From assembly GCA_031763025.1 (NCBI GenBank), contig JASSKH010000001.1:22111142-22175141 (forward strand): DNA of 64,000 bases, given 5' to 3'. The notes below the pieces were generated by a model. That model was not told the DNA's origin. It did no database searches and saw nothing but the letters and a program-made list of their open reading frames with translations. Shown piece after piece: positions 22,441 to 33,028 of this stretch. Both the position numbers and the translations under genes were made by a program. Source of the stretch: Macrocystis pyrifera. Its lineage: Eukaryota; Sar; Phaeophyceae; Laminariales; Laminariaceae. Every line of letters starts with the position of its first letter. Positions within the stretch are counted from its first letter, which is position 1.

Positions 22441-23481
22441 TAAGAAGTTCACCCCCAAACAAAAAATGAGATTCCATCCAGGTCTCGTAGCAATGACGTC
22501 AAAAATGTTAAATGTGTTCTACCGTCATGTTATCGAATGGTAGGAGGAGGTACAAGTAGACGAGTACGACGAACGTCGGACCCTCAGGACAGAAACTACC
22601 GCGACAGCTGCGGCTGCTGTTCGCCTGTCTCGGATGTGTGTACGAGGTGCGGTTGAACCTCTGGCGCGGAGTAGGCAGAGCTGTACAGGAACACAGCCGC
22701 TGCAGAAGTTGGGCTCGTCATACAAAATGCATGTATGTGTCATCAGGTTTGTGGCCAAGATATTTACGAGTGCACACCCATGTGTACCGTAGTAGTGATC
22801 ACATTTACTCTAGGCAGTCACCTGGTATTCTCCGCGGGAGTGTGTAAGGCGCTCTATAGACTCTTGGCAATACACCTGACCTCTATCCTTCGCCACGATG
22901 CTGCTATCAACACGTACTCGAAACAGTTTTGGCATCACGCAAGGCGGCGACCGGCGGCCGGACAGGCCACCGGCGAAGCCCCCTGTATGCAAGTATGTGC
23001 CTAATACCGCTATTAAGAAGCGTCAGTTTGGCGTTAGGCTCAATACCTTATTTGTAGGCACACTCCAGTTGCATTTCTTAAACTGACGTTTCTTAGTTGT
23101 ATGGGCTTTTTTCAACCGCTTCATCTCTTAAACGGGACATTTCTTATTTTTAGGGGATTTTTGGCGGTAGGGGACTATCTGGATATTACCCATATTTCTT
23201 TTAAATAAAAAAAAATTAAAAAACGAAGGAAAACAGGCTCCACGCTTTGGGGGGAGTCCGGAGGGTATGTTGTACAAAGTGCTGTAGTCCACGTTTCATA
23301 TTTACTCGGCGTTTCCGAATAGGAATTCGCTTCTTATCTCGTTTGGGGCGTCGATCGCTGCTGTTTCTTTGACTAATATATTATATGTAGTAGTAGGCGT
23401 TGTGGTTGTATGTGTGTGTGTAGATTTGGGGCGTTGGATAAGGGATGGCTGGCAGAAGTTGCCTCTGAAAAATGAGTTGAT

Positions 23482-23592
23482 TACCCCACAAGTGGGGTCA
23501 AAAATCGAAAGAACTCCTTCAGGATCCTCTCAGCACGGTTTATCCTAGTAAAAGGCGAGGGTAAAATTCGTGATGCGAGAGGATCGGAGATG
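23482..23592 (-). ncRNA. U5 spliceosomal RNA, copy 1
   Basis: U5 holds the two exons together during both splicing steps. Read on the minus strand, the sequence contains the near-invariant loop I, CGCCTTTTACTA, enclosed by a stem whose lower part is GATCCTCTC paired with GAGAGGATC. An Sm site (ATTTTTGA) and a 3' hairpin ACCCCACTTGTGGGGT follow. Length is about 111, slightly shorter than human U5; the 5' end is set by analogy and could be off by a few bases. From 50 to about 115 bases upstream the sequence is conserved with the second copy at 32637-32747, while the region between is not, which argues for promoter conservation. Confidence 0.87.
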
Positions 23593-23641
23593 CTGATATT
23601 TATACCTGGGGCTTTAACGTATATACCCAATTTAATGTCCC

Positions 23642-23651
23642 CTGCTGTTTG
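23642..23651 (-). promoter_or_regulatory. Putative snRNA proximal element of U5
   Basis: On the minus strand AAACAGCAGG lies about 58 bases before U5 copy 1, and AAACAGCGGG lies at the same distance before copy 2 (32795-32804). U1 genes have AAACAGTGGG or AAGCAGTGGG at -60. The similarity suggests a common PSE, an inference from four to five sequences. Confidence 0.4.
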
Positions 23652-23803
23652 AGGTTGCGCTAAACCTACATAAACAGGTGACATGGCACACCTTTTGGAT
23701 ACTCAACCTCAAATTATTATGCTCCTGGCACCTGGTGTGCGATATGATAGGTACCACGCTGTCCCTAGACATGGGGACCTTTTTCATTGTATATTATTAT
23801 TAC

Positions 23804-23912
23804 TATTACGGGGGGCCATAGTTAATAGGACCTACGGTACACACAAACACCCATAAATTTACATATTTTTACTAACAATATTTGGTCCTATGTACTATGG
23901 TCCCCCGTAATA
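23804..23912. mobile_element. MITE copy 9
   Basis: Full-length copy, TATTACGGGGGGCC to CCCCCGTAATA, directly before the copia remnant. Confidence 0.8.
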
Positions 23913-23934
23913 CAAAAGGTTTTATTTTTAGGGA

Positions 23935-25070
23935 CAGAGTGGCAGATCTACCACGCGAGAGAGGCATCACGCCTCGCGGGTCGGTAGGTGGACGTGGTTC
24001 CCGTGGTTGACGAGGTTCCACGTCGATACGTGCAGTCACCAGGTCGACTACGAACATCCCCAACGCCAAGACCGTCCGCGAGCTCCGTAGTACCTCATAC
24101 GCATTCAACGCGAAAGGGGAGTTTCCTGACGCCGCCCATAGGGACGGTTCCTTCGGTTTCACGGAATATGCGTATGCTGTGGGGACATCTCAACCGGGTG
24201 TTCCACGGACGATCCAAGAAGCACGGGCCATGCCGGATGGTGCGCAATGGAATGCAGCTGCCGAACGCGAGATAACGAGTCTTAAGGAGCGAAAAGTCTA
24301 CGAGCTCGTCCCGCGCACGGCAGTTCCCCCTGGGAGGAAGCGGATTAAGTCCAAGTGGGTGTTCAAGCATAAGGCAGACGGATCCTTCAAAGGACGTTTA
24401 GTGGCTCAAGGCTGGAACCAAGTGCCTGGACTTGACTGCGGCAGCACCTTCGCTCCGGTGTGCAGGCTACAGAGCGTTCGGCTGGTAGCGTGCGTAGCCA
24501 TGGAATTCAACCTGGATTTGGATCACATGGACGTGTCCACTGCCGACTGCCTTTCTTTACGCAGACATCCAAGGGAAAGTGTTCGTCGAACAGGCACCTG
24601 GATTCGAGGTCAAGAACAAGGATGGAAGTGATCTAGTCATGCAGCTACAGTAGAGAAGAGCCTTTACGGGCTGGCCCAAAACCCCGGGAACTGGTTCCAC
24701 GCCATCGACCCCGTCCTTGTTGAGATCGGTTTCGCTCCACTAAAGTCTGACTCGTGCGTCTACTTGTACAACCACGACGGTGTCCAGATCATCTTGACGC
24801 TCTACGTCGACGACCTTCTTTTAGCCGGCAACGACTCGGACGCCATCTCGATGGTTAAAAGGAAAAAGTGCGCGCGCGGTGACTCTTCGCGTGGTAGATC
24901 TGCGCGGAGAGGCATCACGCCTCGCTGGTCGGCAGGTGGACGTGGTTCCCGTGGAATTCAACCTGGATTTGGATAACATGGACGAGTCCACTGCCTTTCT
25001 TGACGCAGACATCCAAGAGAAGCTGGTCGTCGAACAGGCACCTGGCTTCGAGGCTCAAAACCTATTATGG
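23935..25070 (+). pseudogene. Ty1/copia pol remnant (reverse transcriptase), rearranged
   Basis: From 24179 the plus strand encodes the start of a copia-type reverse transcriptase: EAMP-like EARAMPDGAQWNAA, KSKWVFKHKADG and GRLVAQGWNQVPG, then a frameshift near 24545. After a further break the frame near 24661-24870 gives SLYGLAQNPGNW and the catalytic YVDD (24802-24813). The piece at 24893-25065 repeats two earlier segments fused together: the 23940-24004 region joined to the 24505-24620 region (EFNLDLD..DVSTA / VEQAPGF). RNase H and integrase were not found. The element is non-functional. Confidence 0.8.
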
Positions 25071-25189
25071 ATATTGTGATATACCCTGGCATGGTGGCTG
25101 AGAGGCTGTGTCGTCGACGTTAGTCGAGGTGATAATACGTCCGAGAGGGTAGCCTGGAAGACGAGAGTCCTTCCACTGTGTGAAGAAGA

Positions 25190-25466
25190 TGTTGGCATAT
25201 TGTAACACTGGCGCTTAGTTGGCCAACACACGCAGATATAAACCGCAGAGTATGCAGGAGCCCAGACGATGGCTGCTTCCCAGAGCTGACCAGGACAGCT
25301 ACGATCCACACGAGAGAGTGATCTACTCGGCTAGCAAGCAGAGTATTCTACGGAAGTATTTCCTCCGCATACACATACGTACGTTACATTCGAACAGACA
25401 CATGAGATCTACGATATACAAGAGCAGTGCTGCTGAACATCGACTCATACTGGCTATGTGCTAACA
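25190..25466 (+). mobile_element. Candidate 3' LTR of the copia element
   Basis: The segment starts TGTTGGCATA and ends TGCTAACA, so its termini are short inverted repeats beginning TG and ending CA as in LTRs. It is preceded by a purine-rich stretch (GAAGAAGAT) like a polypurine tract and lies about 120 bases after the pol remnant in the right orientation. No second copy was found in the window. Confidence 0.5.
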
Positions 25467-26380
25467 TTAAACATTTCCATAACACAGAGAACCGACCGTG
25501 CGTCTGTGATCGAAGGTCGTCACCCTAACACGCTGATGTGTGTACCGCTGAGCGGAGCTACGTACTACGTACGTCTGGTATGATAAGCGCTCTTCATACG
25601 CACAGCAACAGCGCCAGCAGCACCTGTGCCGCAGAAAGCCACTCATAGCAGCAGTTGTGCAGCACTCACAAAATATAATGCTTGTGCGTGTCGCGGAGTA
25701 GGCGGAGCTACGATAGCATGAGGCTGTGCAGCGGTGTTTGACCCAAGATCGTATACTTCGTATAGTATAGTATAGTATATGCGATATGTATCGGTACACT
25801 ATAAAGCACCAGTCCACACACAGATGCTTCCAGCACACCAATACTACTTACTACTGTAATACATACGAGAGTACTCCGAGCAGTGGTGTATTGGGAGTAT
25901 CGTGGGTTTTTCGCACTGCGAGATGAAAGTACATGCTGCATGGCATGGAAGCAAGGACAACCAATATGCTGCGAGTACTGGTGAAGCGACCCCGACTACA
26001 GTCAGTAAGTGTCTTCATTCCACAAACATCCGAAATACTTGACGCACTCCGAGTACGAATCGTTTTCAATTCCGATATACTTTTTGAGTGCTCGGAGTAC
26101 AGCAGCGTAGTATGTACGTAGAATATGAACAGTAGTAGTGTCCAACCCTGACATATTGCCAGTATTATCAGTATAACTCCAGTTTCATCCTCCCCACCCC
26201 CCCCTCCGCCGAGAGCAATTAACTCCAACGAGCGATTGAAGTATCGTGCAGCCAGCAGATGAGAGTTTCGACGATTTTTCACCTTGTTTCTATCTCACAC
26301 TTGGCTTTCCTGTATTTTTTCTGCGGAAACCTCTCGTGGATTAATCATCAAAACGGTGACTGATGCTCTCTGTAATCTTT
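25467..26380. other. No gene recognised; AT-rich with short palindromes
   Basis: The stretch contains TATAGTATAGTATA words and a short C run (about 26190-26206). Open frames here have no recognisable motif. Confidence 0.3.
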
Positions 26381-26381
26381 G

Positions 26382-26486
26382 TATTACGGGGGACCATAGT
26401 AAGCAGGACCTACGGTAAACACAAAAACCTATATATTTACCTATTTTTACTAACAATATTTGGTCCTATTTATGACCCCCGTAATA
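26382..26486. mobile_element. MITE copy 10
   Basis: Both ends are intact, with a small deletion before the right terminal repeat (CTATTTATGACCCCCGTAATA). Confidence 0.75.
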
Positions 26487-26741
26487 AAATAGTGCCCCCA
26501 GTGTATATACTCCCAGTAGTCTCGGTTTAACTCCGGTATTTGTATGTATTTCCCCCCGAAAATAGCCGACTATACTCCCCACGTCTGGGATCATCTGTGC
26601 AGGCAGTCGCCCTTATTCTCCGTGGTGTGGGCATTGAGTCAGACCCCCCTCACATACAGTACCAGGTATGCAACAACGCTGCTAACATTTTGTGGGCATG
26701 ACGGGAGACAGCCACCGCCGGTGTGTGGCAACCCAGGCCGC

Positions 26742-26915
26742 CTTTTTTTTTTTTTTAATCCTCCGGCGGATTGGTTAAAAATAAAGCTTGACTAGCTCAC
26801 CACACTTACTTCCACGTTCAGATTCCGTGCCGTAGTGTGTCTGTTTGACCCATAGCTCCCGTTGCAGCAGCAGAGCAACCTGTGCTGTCAACAGCATAGC
26901 ACAGGCTGCTGTTAC
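26742..26915 (-). mobile_element. Second short repeat family, possible SINE, copy 1
   Basis: On the minus strand the order GCAGCCTG, GCAACGGGAGCTA, AAGCTTTA, AATCCGCC and an A-run tail matches a second copy at 47266-47418. The second copy has GGTCGTGAGTTTAAGC, which resembles a tRNA T-arm region. The A-run tail supports retrotransposition by a LINE. The assignment as tRNA-derived is tentative. Confidence 0.5.
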
Positions 26916-27098
26916 CACTGGCGGTTGGGCACGTTGACTCGACCTGACTGGCCCCCGAACGGTGAAGCATACTGCTGTCAACATGTGTGTCGCCGATATT
27001 TGACTGAAGGTCGCCGTACCACACGAGAATCTTGACATACATCCGTCGCTCTCATTTTCCGTATTAGTAGCATCAATATAGTGTATACATACCGGCGT

Positions 27099-27418
27099 CC
27101 CCGGTGGCTTGGTAGGTGGTCCGCGTGCCTGTCAAGATCAATTTCGTGGCTTCAAGTCCCACCGAGTGCATGCTCATAGGGACTTTTTCTTGCATAAAAA
27201 ATTAATAAGCGGAAAGCGCGAAAGCGTGAGTTGGCTACATTCGATGAAAATCGACGAGCAGTGGGAATGCTGAACCCTATGCGCGATAAAAACTTAAGGC
27301 ACGTACCGGGGGGGAGAAGGGACGACACCTGTGACCACGGCTTGTCCAGAAGATCGTCGAGGGTAAAACCTCCTACGAGTGGGCTGGGAAGTAAAAGTGA
27401 TGGATAAAAAATAAAATA
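27099..27418 (+). mobile_element. tRNA-derived SINE copy B
   Basis: Full-length copy beginning CCCGGTGGCTTGGTAGGTGG, with the B-box region slightly altered (GGCTTCAAGTCCC), the conserved body, and the tail GATAAAAAATAAAAT followed by a TA microsatellite. Open frames crossing it are not genes. Confidence 0.78.
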
Positions 27419-27529
27419 TATATATATATATGCAAGGTTCCTCTTCGGACGCACGGGGTGACTCAAGGCTTGAGTACAGTACGCATCCAATTACCACCAT
27501 TAGTAACACGAGTCCCCATACAGCGCTAC

Positions 27530-28880
27530 AATTAGAGGGTGGACCCTGCGGGTGCCCGCCACAAACGGGTATACCCGCCAAATTGTGGAGCCCGGGCCCT
27601 ACCCTACCCGCCGGGTTATGCCATTTTGAGGACCGGTTACCCGGGTACCCGTTTTTCTGCCGGGTACCGGACATTTTTTTTTAATGTTTCTTCGTATTTC
27701 GTCGCGACGAAACGACGAGTACGAACATGCACTTTTTATTGTTGATTCGATGCAGAAGACGCCTAAACTTGCCTTTTCGTGTTACTCCATTGCGCGGGCG
27801 TGATACGTATTATGTGTTTGAATGCGCGAAAAATTGTGAAAAGATGTACGATGGGGGCGGTGGTTGACGGTCTCCCGCTTATAGAAGATTGTTGCGAACT
27901 TTCTCCGACCCACTACGTACCGGATATCGGAGGTTAGCAAATTTATCAACTGATGATTGACGGCGGTGTAATGCTGAATTACAATCCGTGGTATCATACA
28001 TAGTAATGGAGAACTGTGATGCTGAATTTCAAGCTGTTGTACCATAGTGATGCGGAATTACCATAGAAAGCAAAATATCAACAACCGAACGTCTTCATTC
28101 TTGCTGGATGCCGCAGGGAGGCTCCCCCCGCGACCTGCTTGCCACTGTTGTTTGCCGGACCAGCAGCAACCTGTGCTTTCTTGCGCGCGGGAACGGCTCC
28201 TTCGGCTTGGGCCAGCGCACTGGCAGTAGCTACTCGTACGCTCGCAGCCCCCGAACCCCCGCCATTGATCTTCGGATTTCCCGCGGGCGCTGGTACGTCT
28301 TCGACGAAGTCAGCGCTATCTTTCTCCTCAGATTATCTACTGCTTGCTGCTGCTGTCAAAGCCAGGGCCTGAAGAGTCTTCGCTGTCGTCGCTGCTGCTG
28401 TCCGCATCGCTTTCGAGGGCGCTTTGCACAGGCGTATTTGAACTTTCGGCGGCATTCTCAGCAAGATCGCTCGCCGCCAGCAATTCAGTTTCCTTAGAGA
28501 TCGCGCCAGGATCGCTCGCGTCCTGGCTCATTGTGCCCAGCTGGTGCCGCGTGACGATACTACTGCCGTGTGCCGCGCGCGTCCTCTTCAGCACTGAATG
28601 TAGTTATTATTCGTTAATTAATGGTTTGTGTGGTTGGCTTGTTGTGTGAGTGCGTGTTTTGAAAGGGTTTCCTAAAGATATTTTGCAGGAACAATAAGGA
28701 ATTACCCGCGGGTTTTCGGGTACCCGCGGGTACCCGGGTACCCGATTCCCGACGACGCAATTACCCGCAGGCTCCGAAAACCCGCGGGTAATGAGCCTGG
28801 ACCCTACCCGCCAAACGGGTAGGACCCGTCCGGGTATACCCTCCGGGTACCCGGGTATACTCGCCGGGTACCTCTAGCTA
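27530..28880. mobile_element. Possible degenerate hAT-like element with CGGGTACCCG-rich ends
   Basis: The two ends (about 27535-27675 and 28685-28870) are dense in self-complementary CCCGGGTACCCG words. The outermost parts, CTACAATTAGAGG at the left and the complement of TGTAGCTAGAGG at the right, look like terminal inverted repeats. Similar TAGAGCTG ends occur at 39070-39270 and 41735-41995. The interior carries the minus-strand coding remnant at 28108-28594. No target duplication was seen, so the element boundaries are an inference. Confidence 0.35.
28108..28594 (-). pseudogene. Unidentified acidic/Ala-rich coding remnant
   Basis: A minus-strand frame from 28594 encodes MLKRTRAAHGSSIVTRH and then an acidic, Ser-rich segment (SDADSSSDDSEDSSG) ending in a stop near 28337. 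A shifted frame then continues with coding-like composition (DSADFVEDVPAPAGNPKING, ARKKAQVAAGPANNSGKQ) to about 28108. It may be the N-terminus of a transposon protein broken by a frameshift, or two exons. I do not recognise the family. Confidence 0.3.
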
Positions 28881-29079
28881 CAGTGTAAACCGTGTGTCTT
28901 AAAATATCCCAAGTTGAAAAATTGTAGATAGACGACAATTCAGTAAGGTTGTTTGGAGCCTTCTGGTTTCTTGCCTCAACCTCGATACTCTAGCACGACT
29001 CCGAAGGGAAATCCTCGATGTACCTGGTTGATATAGACTAGCTCATATATACTATAGAGGTCGATCTTAACGACACGTA

Positions 29080-29570
29080 CTATATTTCGTTTTTTCCTGA
29101 AGTTTCGGTATTTTTCACCAATTTCAGCGAGGGTTGAATCTTGTCGAGTACGTATCTCGGTTGGCGCGCGAAATAAATCGTCTCACCCGCCACAGAACCG
29201 TCACTACAGCAGCTGCGCTTGCGGAACCCATCCATACGGTGGTCCCACGTCATCGGTCTGACTCGTAGGCAGGTGTCGGTGCCTTGGGGAGTGAAATCCA
29301 TCACCAACTCGTCACCCTACAACGCCCAACGCGACAAAGTCTCAGCTATATTGCCCTCACCGAGCCGAGTCGGTCGGCCACTCCCTCGGTGCGGTCACCT
29401 TGTGTGAACTCGGCCACGAGAGCCCAGAAAGCTATTGCGCCTTCTGCGTTCGGCCATGAGTTGCGAATTGCCTTAGGGACGACGCTTGGCAGCCTTGTGC
29501 GCTCGCGAGTGGTGGCACAGCTCGATCGAGCGGTGGGGCTGCCCGATCCTCTATATCTACAGCCTTGAAA
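29080..29570 (-). pseudogene. Possible transposon gag-like remnant, frameshifted
   Basis: Minus-strand frames give NSWPNAEGAIAFWALVAEF and, after frame breaks, VMDFTPQGTDTCLRVRP and QPRYVLDKIQPSLK. The pieces look protein-like but are interrupted. The resemblance to retrotransposon gag is loose. Confidence 0.22.
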
Positions 29571-29704
29571 GATTTATTCCTGAAAAACCTTAAAAACTTC
29601 ACGACGCTTTTTATCGGGGTCGGACTTTATCGGCTTTCCCGAAAAAAATACGGAATTTTCGCGAAAATACTGAAAAAAACGAAAAAAAACACTCGTTATA
29701 AAAG

Positions 29705-29862
29705 ATCGAGCCGTACGTACTGCTGTAGAACTACTGTACCATGAACTCGTTTGGGCTGGTCGGTGTGACTTTTACCAGATTATATACGCAGCTTGCAAAG
29801 TTGAGTATCAACTATTTAATCAGTCGAACTCACAGCTGACGTATTTCAAAATTTATAAAAAA
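29705..29862. repeat. U1-upstream repeat module (copy at 29.7 kb)
   Basis: ATCGAGCCGTACGTACTGCT...TTTTACCAGATTATA recurs at 39352-39425. The adjoining 70-base module (GCAGCTTGCAAAGTTGAGTA...GACGTATTTCAAAATTT) recurs at 32446-32515 and several times at 39523-39770. Both precede U1 genes by 140 to about 950 bases, and one copy precedes U5. Confidence 0.6.
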
Positions 29863-29943
29863 AAAAATCGCGGTGGATTTGTACTCCTATTGTGTATGTA
29901 ATATCTGCTTCATCGTGCATTTGGTATCGTATTTGTGCGATGC

Positions 29944-29953
29944 AAAACAGTGG
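29944..29953 (+). promoter_or_regulatory. Putative snRNA proximal element of U1
   Basis: AAAACAGTGG begins 60 bases before the U1 start; the block continuing to GAGATATTGAAAC is conserved before all three U1 genes (same position at 40238 and, as AAAGCAGTGG, at 47991). Confidence 0.5.
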
Positions 29954-30003
29954 GCGAGCCGCAAAGAGATATTGAAACGAGGGAATACCCGATCACTGTA
30001 GGC

Positions 30004-30174
30004 ATACTTACCTGGCGGGGGCTTGCCAGTGGTCAATATGACTGGTGACCCCAGGGGGAGCAGGCTCTTGCACTGGGCTAGACCCTGGAGTGCTGTAATC
30101 CCTGGAGAATATTCCTTCGGGGGTATCTCTACCGCATAATTTTTTTCCGGGGAGGTGTCGCTTGCGACCCTCCC
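30004..30174 (+). ncRNA. U1 spliceosomal RNA, copy 1
   Basis: U1 recognises the 5' splice site. The 171-base sequence starts ATACTTACCTGG, the invariant 5' end complementary to splice donors. It continues with stem-loop I (GGGGGCTTGCC), a CCAGGGGGAGC...GCTAGACCCTGG arm, an Sm-type site (GCATAATTTTTTTC) and a 3' hairpin (GGGAGGTGTCGC/GCGACCCTCCC). The flanking sequence from -85 to -1 is conserved with the other two copies. The long frame on the minus strand overlapping it is antisense to the RNA. Confidence 0.92.
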
Positions 30175-30464
30175 AACACATGAACACCAAAATCTCGAAC
30201 AGCACAAAACACACACATCCCCGCCACCGCTCACCCCCCGACACCACATCATCCAACGTAGACATAACATACACGCAAAACATCCAACCAAACGCTCTGT
30301 TGCATAAACCTACCTGTGTATCATGTGCCCGGATGCGTCTCGGCGAAGGACACGAATTCCGAGTCCTCAGTGCGCTCCAGGGCGCTTTTTTCTCGCGACA
30401 CAAGGTGGACCGTATACTCCACTTGCTGCACCACGCTCCCCGATTGTAGAAGAATGTCCGAACA

Positions 30465-30513
30465 CAGTAGTCTGGGGTTTGGCGAATCGGAGAGAAAAAT
30501 AAAAAATCGGGGT

Positions 30514-30562
<49 letters not shown>

Positions 30563-30690
30563 AGTTCCATTGGAGGAATACCTGGTTCTTGGTGGTTCAC
30601 GGCAGGATCACAGCTGCACGTATATTCACGGCAAGCAGCAGCAGTTGGGAGGATCGACGGGCCGGGAGTAGAGATATAGTACGTGGGTCT
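30465..30690. repeat. snRNA-cluster intergenic repeat (three copies)
   Basis: GTCTGGGGTTTGGCGAA, a G run, GCTGCACGTATATTC and CGACGGGCCGGGAG recur in order at 40650-40890 and 44370-44665. Two of the copies lie a few hundred bases downstream of a U1 gene, suggesting that the U1 genes spread as part of a larger duplicated block. Confidence 0.55.
30514..30561. repeat. Poly-G run (about 48 bases)
   Basis: An uninterrupted G tract lies in a region (30465-30690) that has diverged counterparts at 40650-40890 and 44370-44665, where the run is 8 to 9 bases long. It could form G-quadruplexes. Assembly length is doubtful. Confidence 0.85.
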
Positions 30691-30940
30691 TCGATCGCAG
30701 TCATGCCCAAGAGCACCACCGACGAATATGAAGACGCGTCATCGTCGCAAGAGAGGGAAATGCGAAGTGTCGGGAAGATAGAGAATTGAGAGCGGAGCTG
30801 GAGGAAGCGGTGCAAGCGAGAGACGAAGAGCTGGCCAAGGAGGCCTGAAGCCAGGAAGGCGAAAGGCAGAGGAGCGGGAGGAGCGGCAGGCGTGGCCGAA
30901 GAAGAGAGAGGCCGTCGAGAAAATTTGTTGGGTCATTTTG
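30690..30940 (+). pseudogene. Possible broken coiled-coil exon
   Basis: One frame reads CREDRELRAELEEAVQARDE then a stop. A shifted frame continues RRKAEERE and KKREAVEKI with similar composition. The heptad-like, Glu/Arg/Ala-rich character resembles the coiled-coil gene exons upstream. It may be a decayed duplicate exon. The splice signals are not convincing. Confidence 0.25.
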
Positions 30941-31003
30941 TACCAGTGGGACCCAGAAACAAGTTTTGCAAAACATGTCATGAAGTGTTGTTCCGCGCAG
31001 TCT

Positions 31004-31016
31004 ATATCTCCGGCTG
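31004..31016 (+). promoter_or_regulatory. snRNA proximal sequence element of U2 (class A copy 2)
   Basis: ATATCTCCGGCTG starts 60 bases before the U2 start although the rest of the upstream region differs from copies 1 and 3. Confidence 0.65.
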
Positions 31017-31063
31017 ACAGGATCTAGGATATTTATGCGTGACACCACGAGTACTAGTATGGC

Positions 31064-31255
31064 ATACCTTCTCGGCCTTTTGGCTAAGATCATGTGTAGT
31101 ATCTGTTCTAATCAGTGTGAAAACTGATTGACACTCATCGAGTGTCATTTTCACACCTGTTTTTGAAACTGCCGGGTTTAGCGCTGCTTGCAGTGTTCCG
31201 GCTGGATTTCCTCGGCATTTCACTACCGCCTTGTGAGGTCCGTCCCCTCGGGGAC
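31064..31255 (+). ncRNA. U2 spliceosomal RNA, class A copy 2
   Basis: The 192 bases appear identical to the copies at 20469 and 63801 throughout stem-loop I, the GTAGTA branch-site region, stems IIa and IIb, the Sm site and the terminal hairpin. Only about 25 bases immediately upstream of the PSE and the PSE itself are shared with the other class A copies; the remaining flanks differ. The RNA body has been kept while the flanks diverged, consistent with selection or gene conversion. Confidence 0.92.
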
Positions 31256-31443
31256 AAAACACAACAAACACCAAACAACCCTCACCCCCAGCACCACCAC
31301 CATTGCATTCTGCTCTAAGCAAAGTCCTTCTCCTAGCACTAAACTACTTCGCACCTGGTACGTTATTTAATATCTACAATACTTACAGCTGCTGCTGATC
31401 CTCGCGGAGGTATACGTTGTTGTGATAATGGTACAAAATCTTG

Positions 31444-31492
31444 AAAAAAAAAAAATCATCACTTTTGCTTTCCAGGCCACTCGTAGGATTAG
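31444..31492 (-). mobile_element. SINE 3'-end fragment
   Basis: TCATCACTTTTGCTTTCCAG and CCACTCGTAGGA match the last 45 bases of the tRNA-derived SINE in reverse, next to an A run. Confidence 0.4.
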
Positions 31493-32160
31493 AGCCCATC
31501 TTAACGGGGAACACTAAATTGCGTTATTTTAAAATATTTTTTTTTAATTTGATTTCGAAAAAAAAACGTGTTCGTATTCTACCGGGAAACGGCGTACCAG
31601 GTATTCATTTGTCGAGCGAATTCGGAACAACCTGGAATATCGTACCGCGTCACACAACGCCCAGCCGACAAACAGCGACGAGCGTAGACGAGAACGAAGG
31701 TTTGCGTTGTCGCGTGCGCGCTGCCGCCAGCTTCCTTTTCTTTTTGGTGGCGCAGGATAGGAAGCTATCACTCTCAGGGTGTCTTGGGTGGGCGGAGGGA
31801 GCCCTCAAGCGCCACGTGCGAAACAGTAACGGTGATGCAGCCATCGAGGTCTCGAGCGTATCCTCTGTTTTTTTGCTCGTATGCTCGGTTTTCGTGATGG
31901 TTGGCCGATCGAGCAGGTCGAAAAAAAAAAAAATGGTTTTCGGCCGCGATGATCTCTTTTTAGGCGCCACCGCCGAGGTATGATGTGCTATGTATGGTCT
32001 GTGTGGGCGTGGGCGCGGCCATTGCTCCGGTCGCCTGTCGTTGAGGTTCGCATTTTATCGCCTCGGTCGAAGCGGCCAAGAATCACCCCAGACTCCACCG
32101 GGGTTGTTGACCCACCATGAACATGCTACATCAAGGCTGATCAACTCCCAAATTCCAAAT
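31493..32160. other. Unassigned open frame region
   Basis: A plus-strand frame runs through 31441-31983 (FGTTWNIVPRHTTPSRQ, RVRAAASFLFFLVAQDRK), but it starts within a SINE fragment and has no motif I recognise. I do not call it a gene. Confidence 0.2.
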
Positions 32161-32166
32161 TGAAAT

Positions 32167-32281
32167 TATTACGGAGGACCATAGTAAATAGCACCTACGG
32201 TACACACAAACACCTATATATATATCCTTATTGATACTAACAATACTTGGTCCCACTTACTACAGTATGGTCCCCCTAATA
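32167..32281. mobile_element. MITE copy 11
   Basis: Full-length but diverged copy, TATTACGGAGGACC to TCCCCCTAATA, with a short insertion near the right arm. Confidence 0.7.
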
Positions 32282-32636
32282 GAAAAATCGCACTCAATTT
32301 ATTTTATTTTATTTGACTTAAGAATGCCTGCTTGATATGATTCACTCTTCGGCCAATCAGATGCAAAACAAATTAGGAAAAGAAAATCAAATCAAATTGA
32401 AAAAAACCAGAAGTCCTCGATAAGATGGGCCGCTATACAATTGCAGCTTGCAAAGTTGAGTATCAACTATTTAATCAGTCGAACTCACAGCTGACGTATT
32501 TCAAAATTTGTAAATTTAATTGGTTGGGTGTAAGCAATAATGTGTCGTGTGTGGTGCGTAGGTGTTGTGTGACTGCTGTATTCGGCGTCGGATTGTGCGG
32601 TGGGTGGGTAGATGTTGTCTGTGAAGATGAGCGGTT

Positions 32637-32747
32637 TACCCCACAAGTGGGGTCAAAAATCGAAAGAACTCCTTCAGGATCCTCTCAGCACGGTTTATCC
32701 TAGTAAAAGGCGAGGGTAAAATTCGTGATGCGAGAGGATCGGAGATG
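32637..32747 (-). ncRNA. U5 spliceosomal RNA, copy 2
   Basis: The 111-base body matches copy 1 at 23482-23592 without differences that I could see: loop I CGCCTTTTACTA, the GATCCTCTC/GAGAGGATC stem, the Sm site and the ACCCCAC/GTGGGGT hairpin. The sequence immediately 5' (the first 45 bases upstream) is unrelated, while the block further up (GTTTGAGGCTGTGCTAAACC and TGACATGGCACACCTTTT on the plus strand) is again conserved. Confidence 0.87.
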
Positions 32748-33028
32748 GTATTGGACGTGGTTTGGACTTATGTTTATATACCTATTTTTTGTTGCCCGCT
32801 GTTTGAGGCTGTGCTAAACCTACGTAAACAGGTGACATGGCACACCTTTTAGATACTCCTATTAATATATGTATACCCGTACTCGATGATACCGCCGTGG
32901 CATATACGGAGTTATTTCGACTTGAAACAATCCTATACCTGGTGAGTATTACGCGTCGGACGGAACAGTTCCACGACTGGCATGACCGCGCTCCCCCAGA
33001 CCAATAAAGCAGGGCAGTTTCCTTTGTC

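Noticed and set aside
29887-30403. Minus-strand frames with PPKEYSPGITALQG, recurring at 40.1-40.6 and 47.9-48.3 kb
   Set aside because: They are antisense to the three U1 genes.
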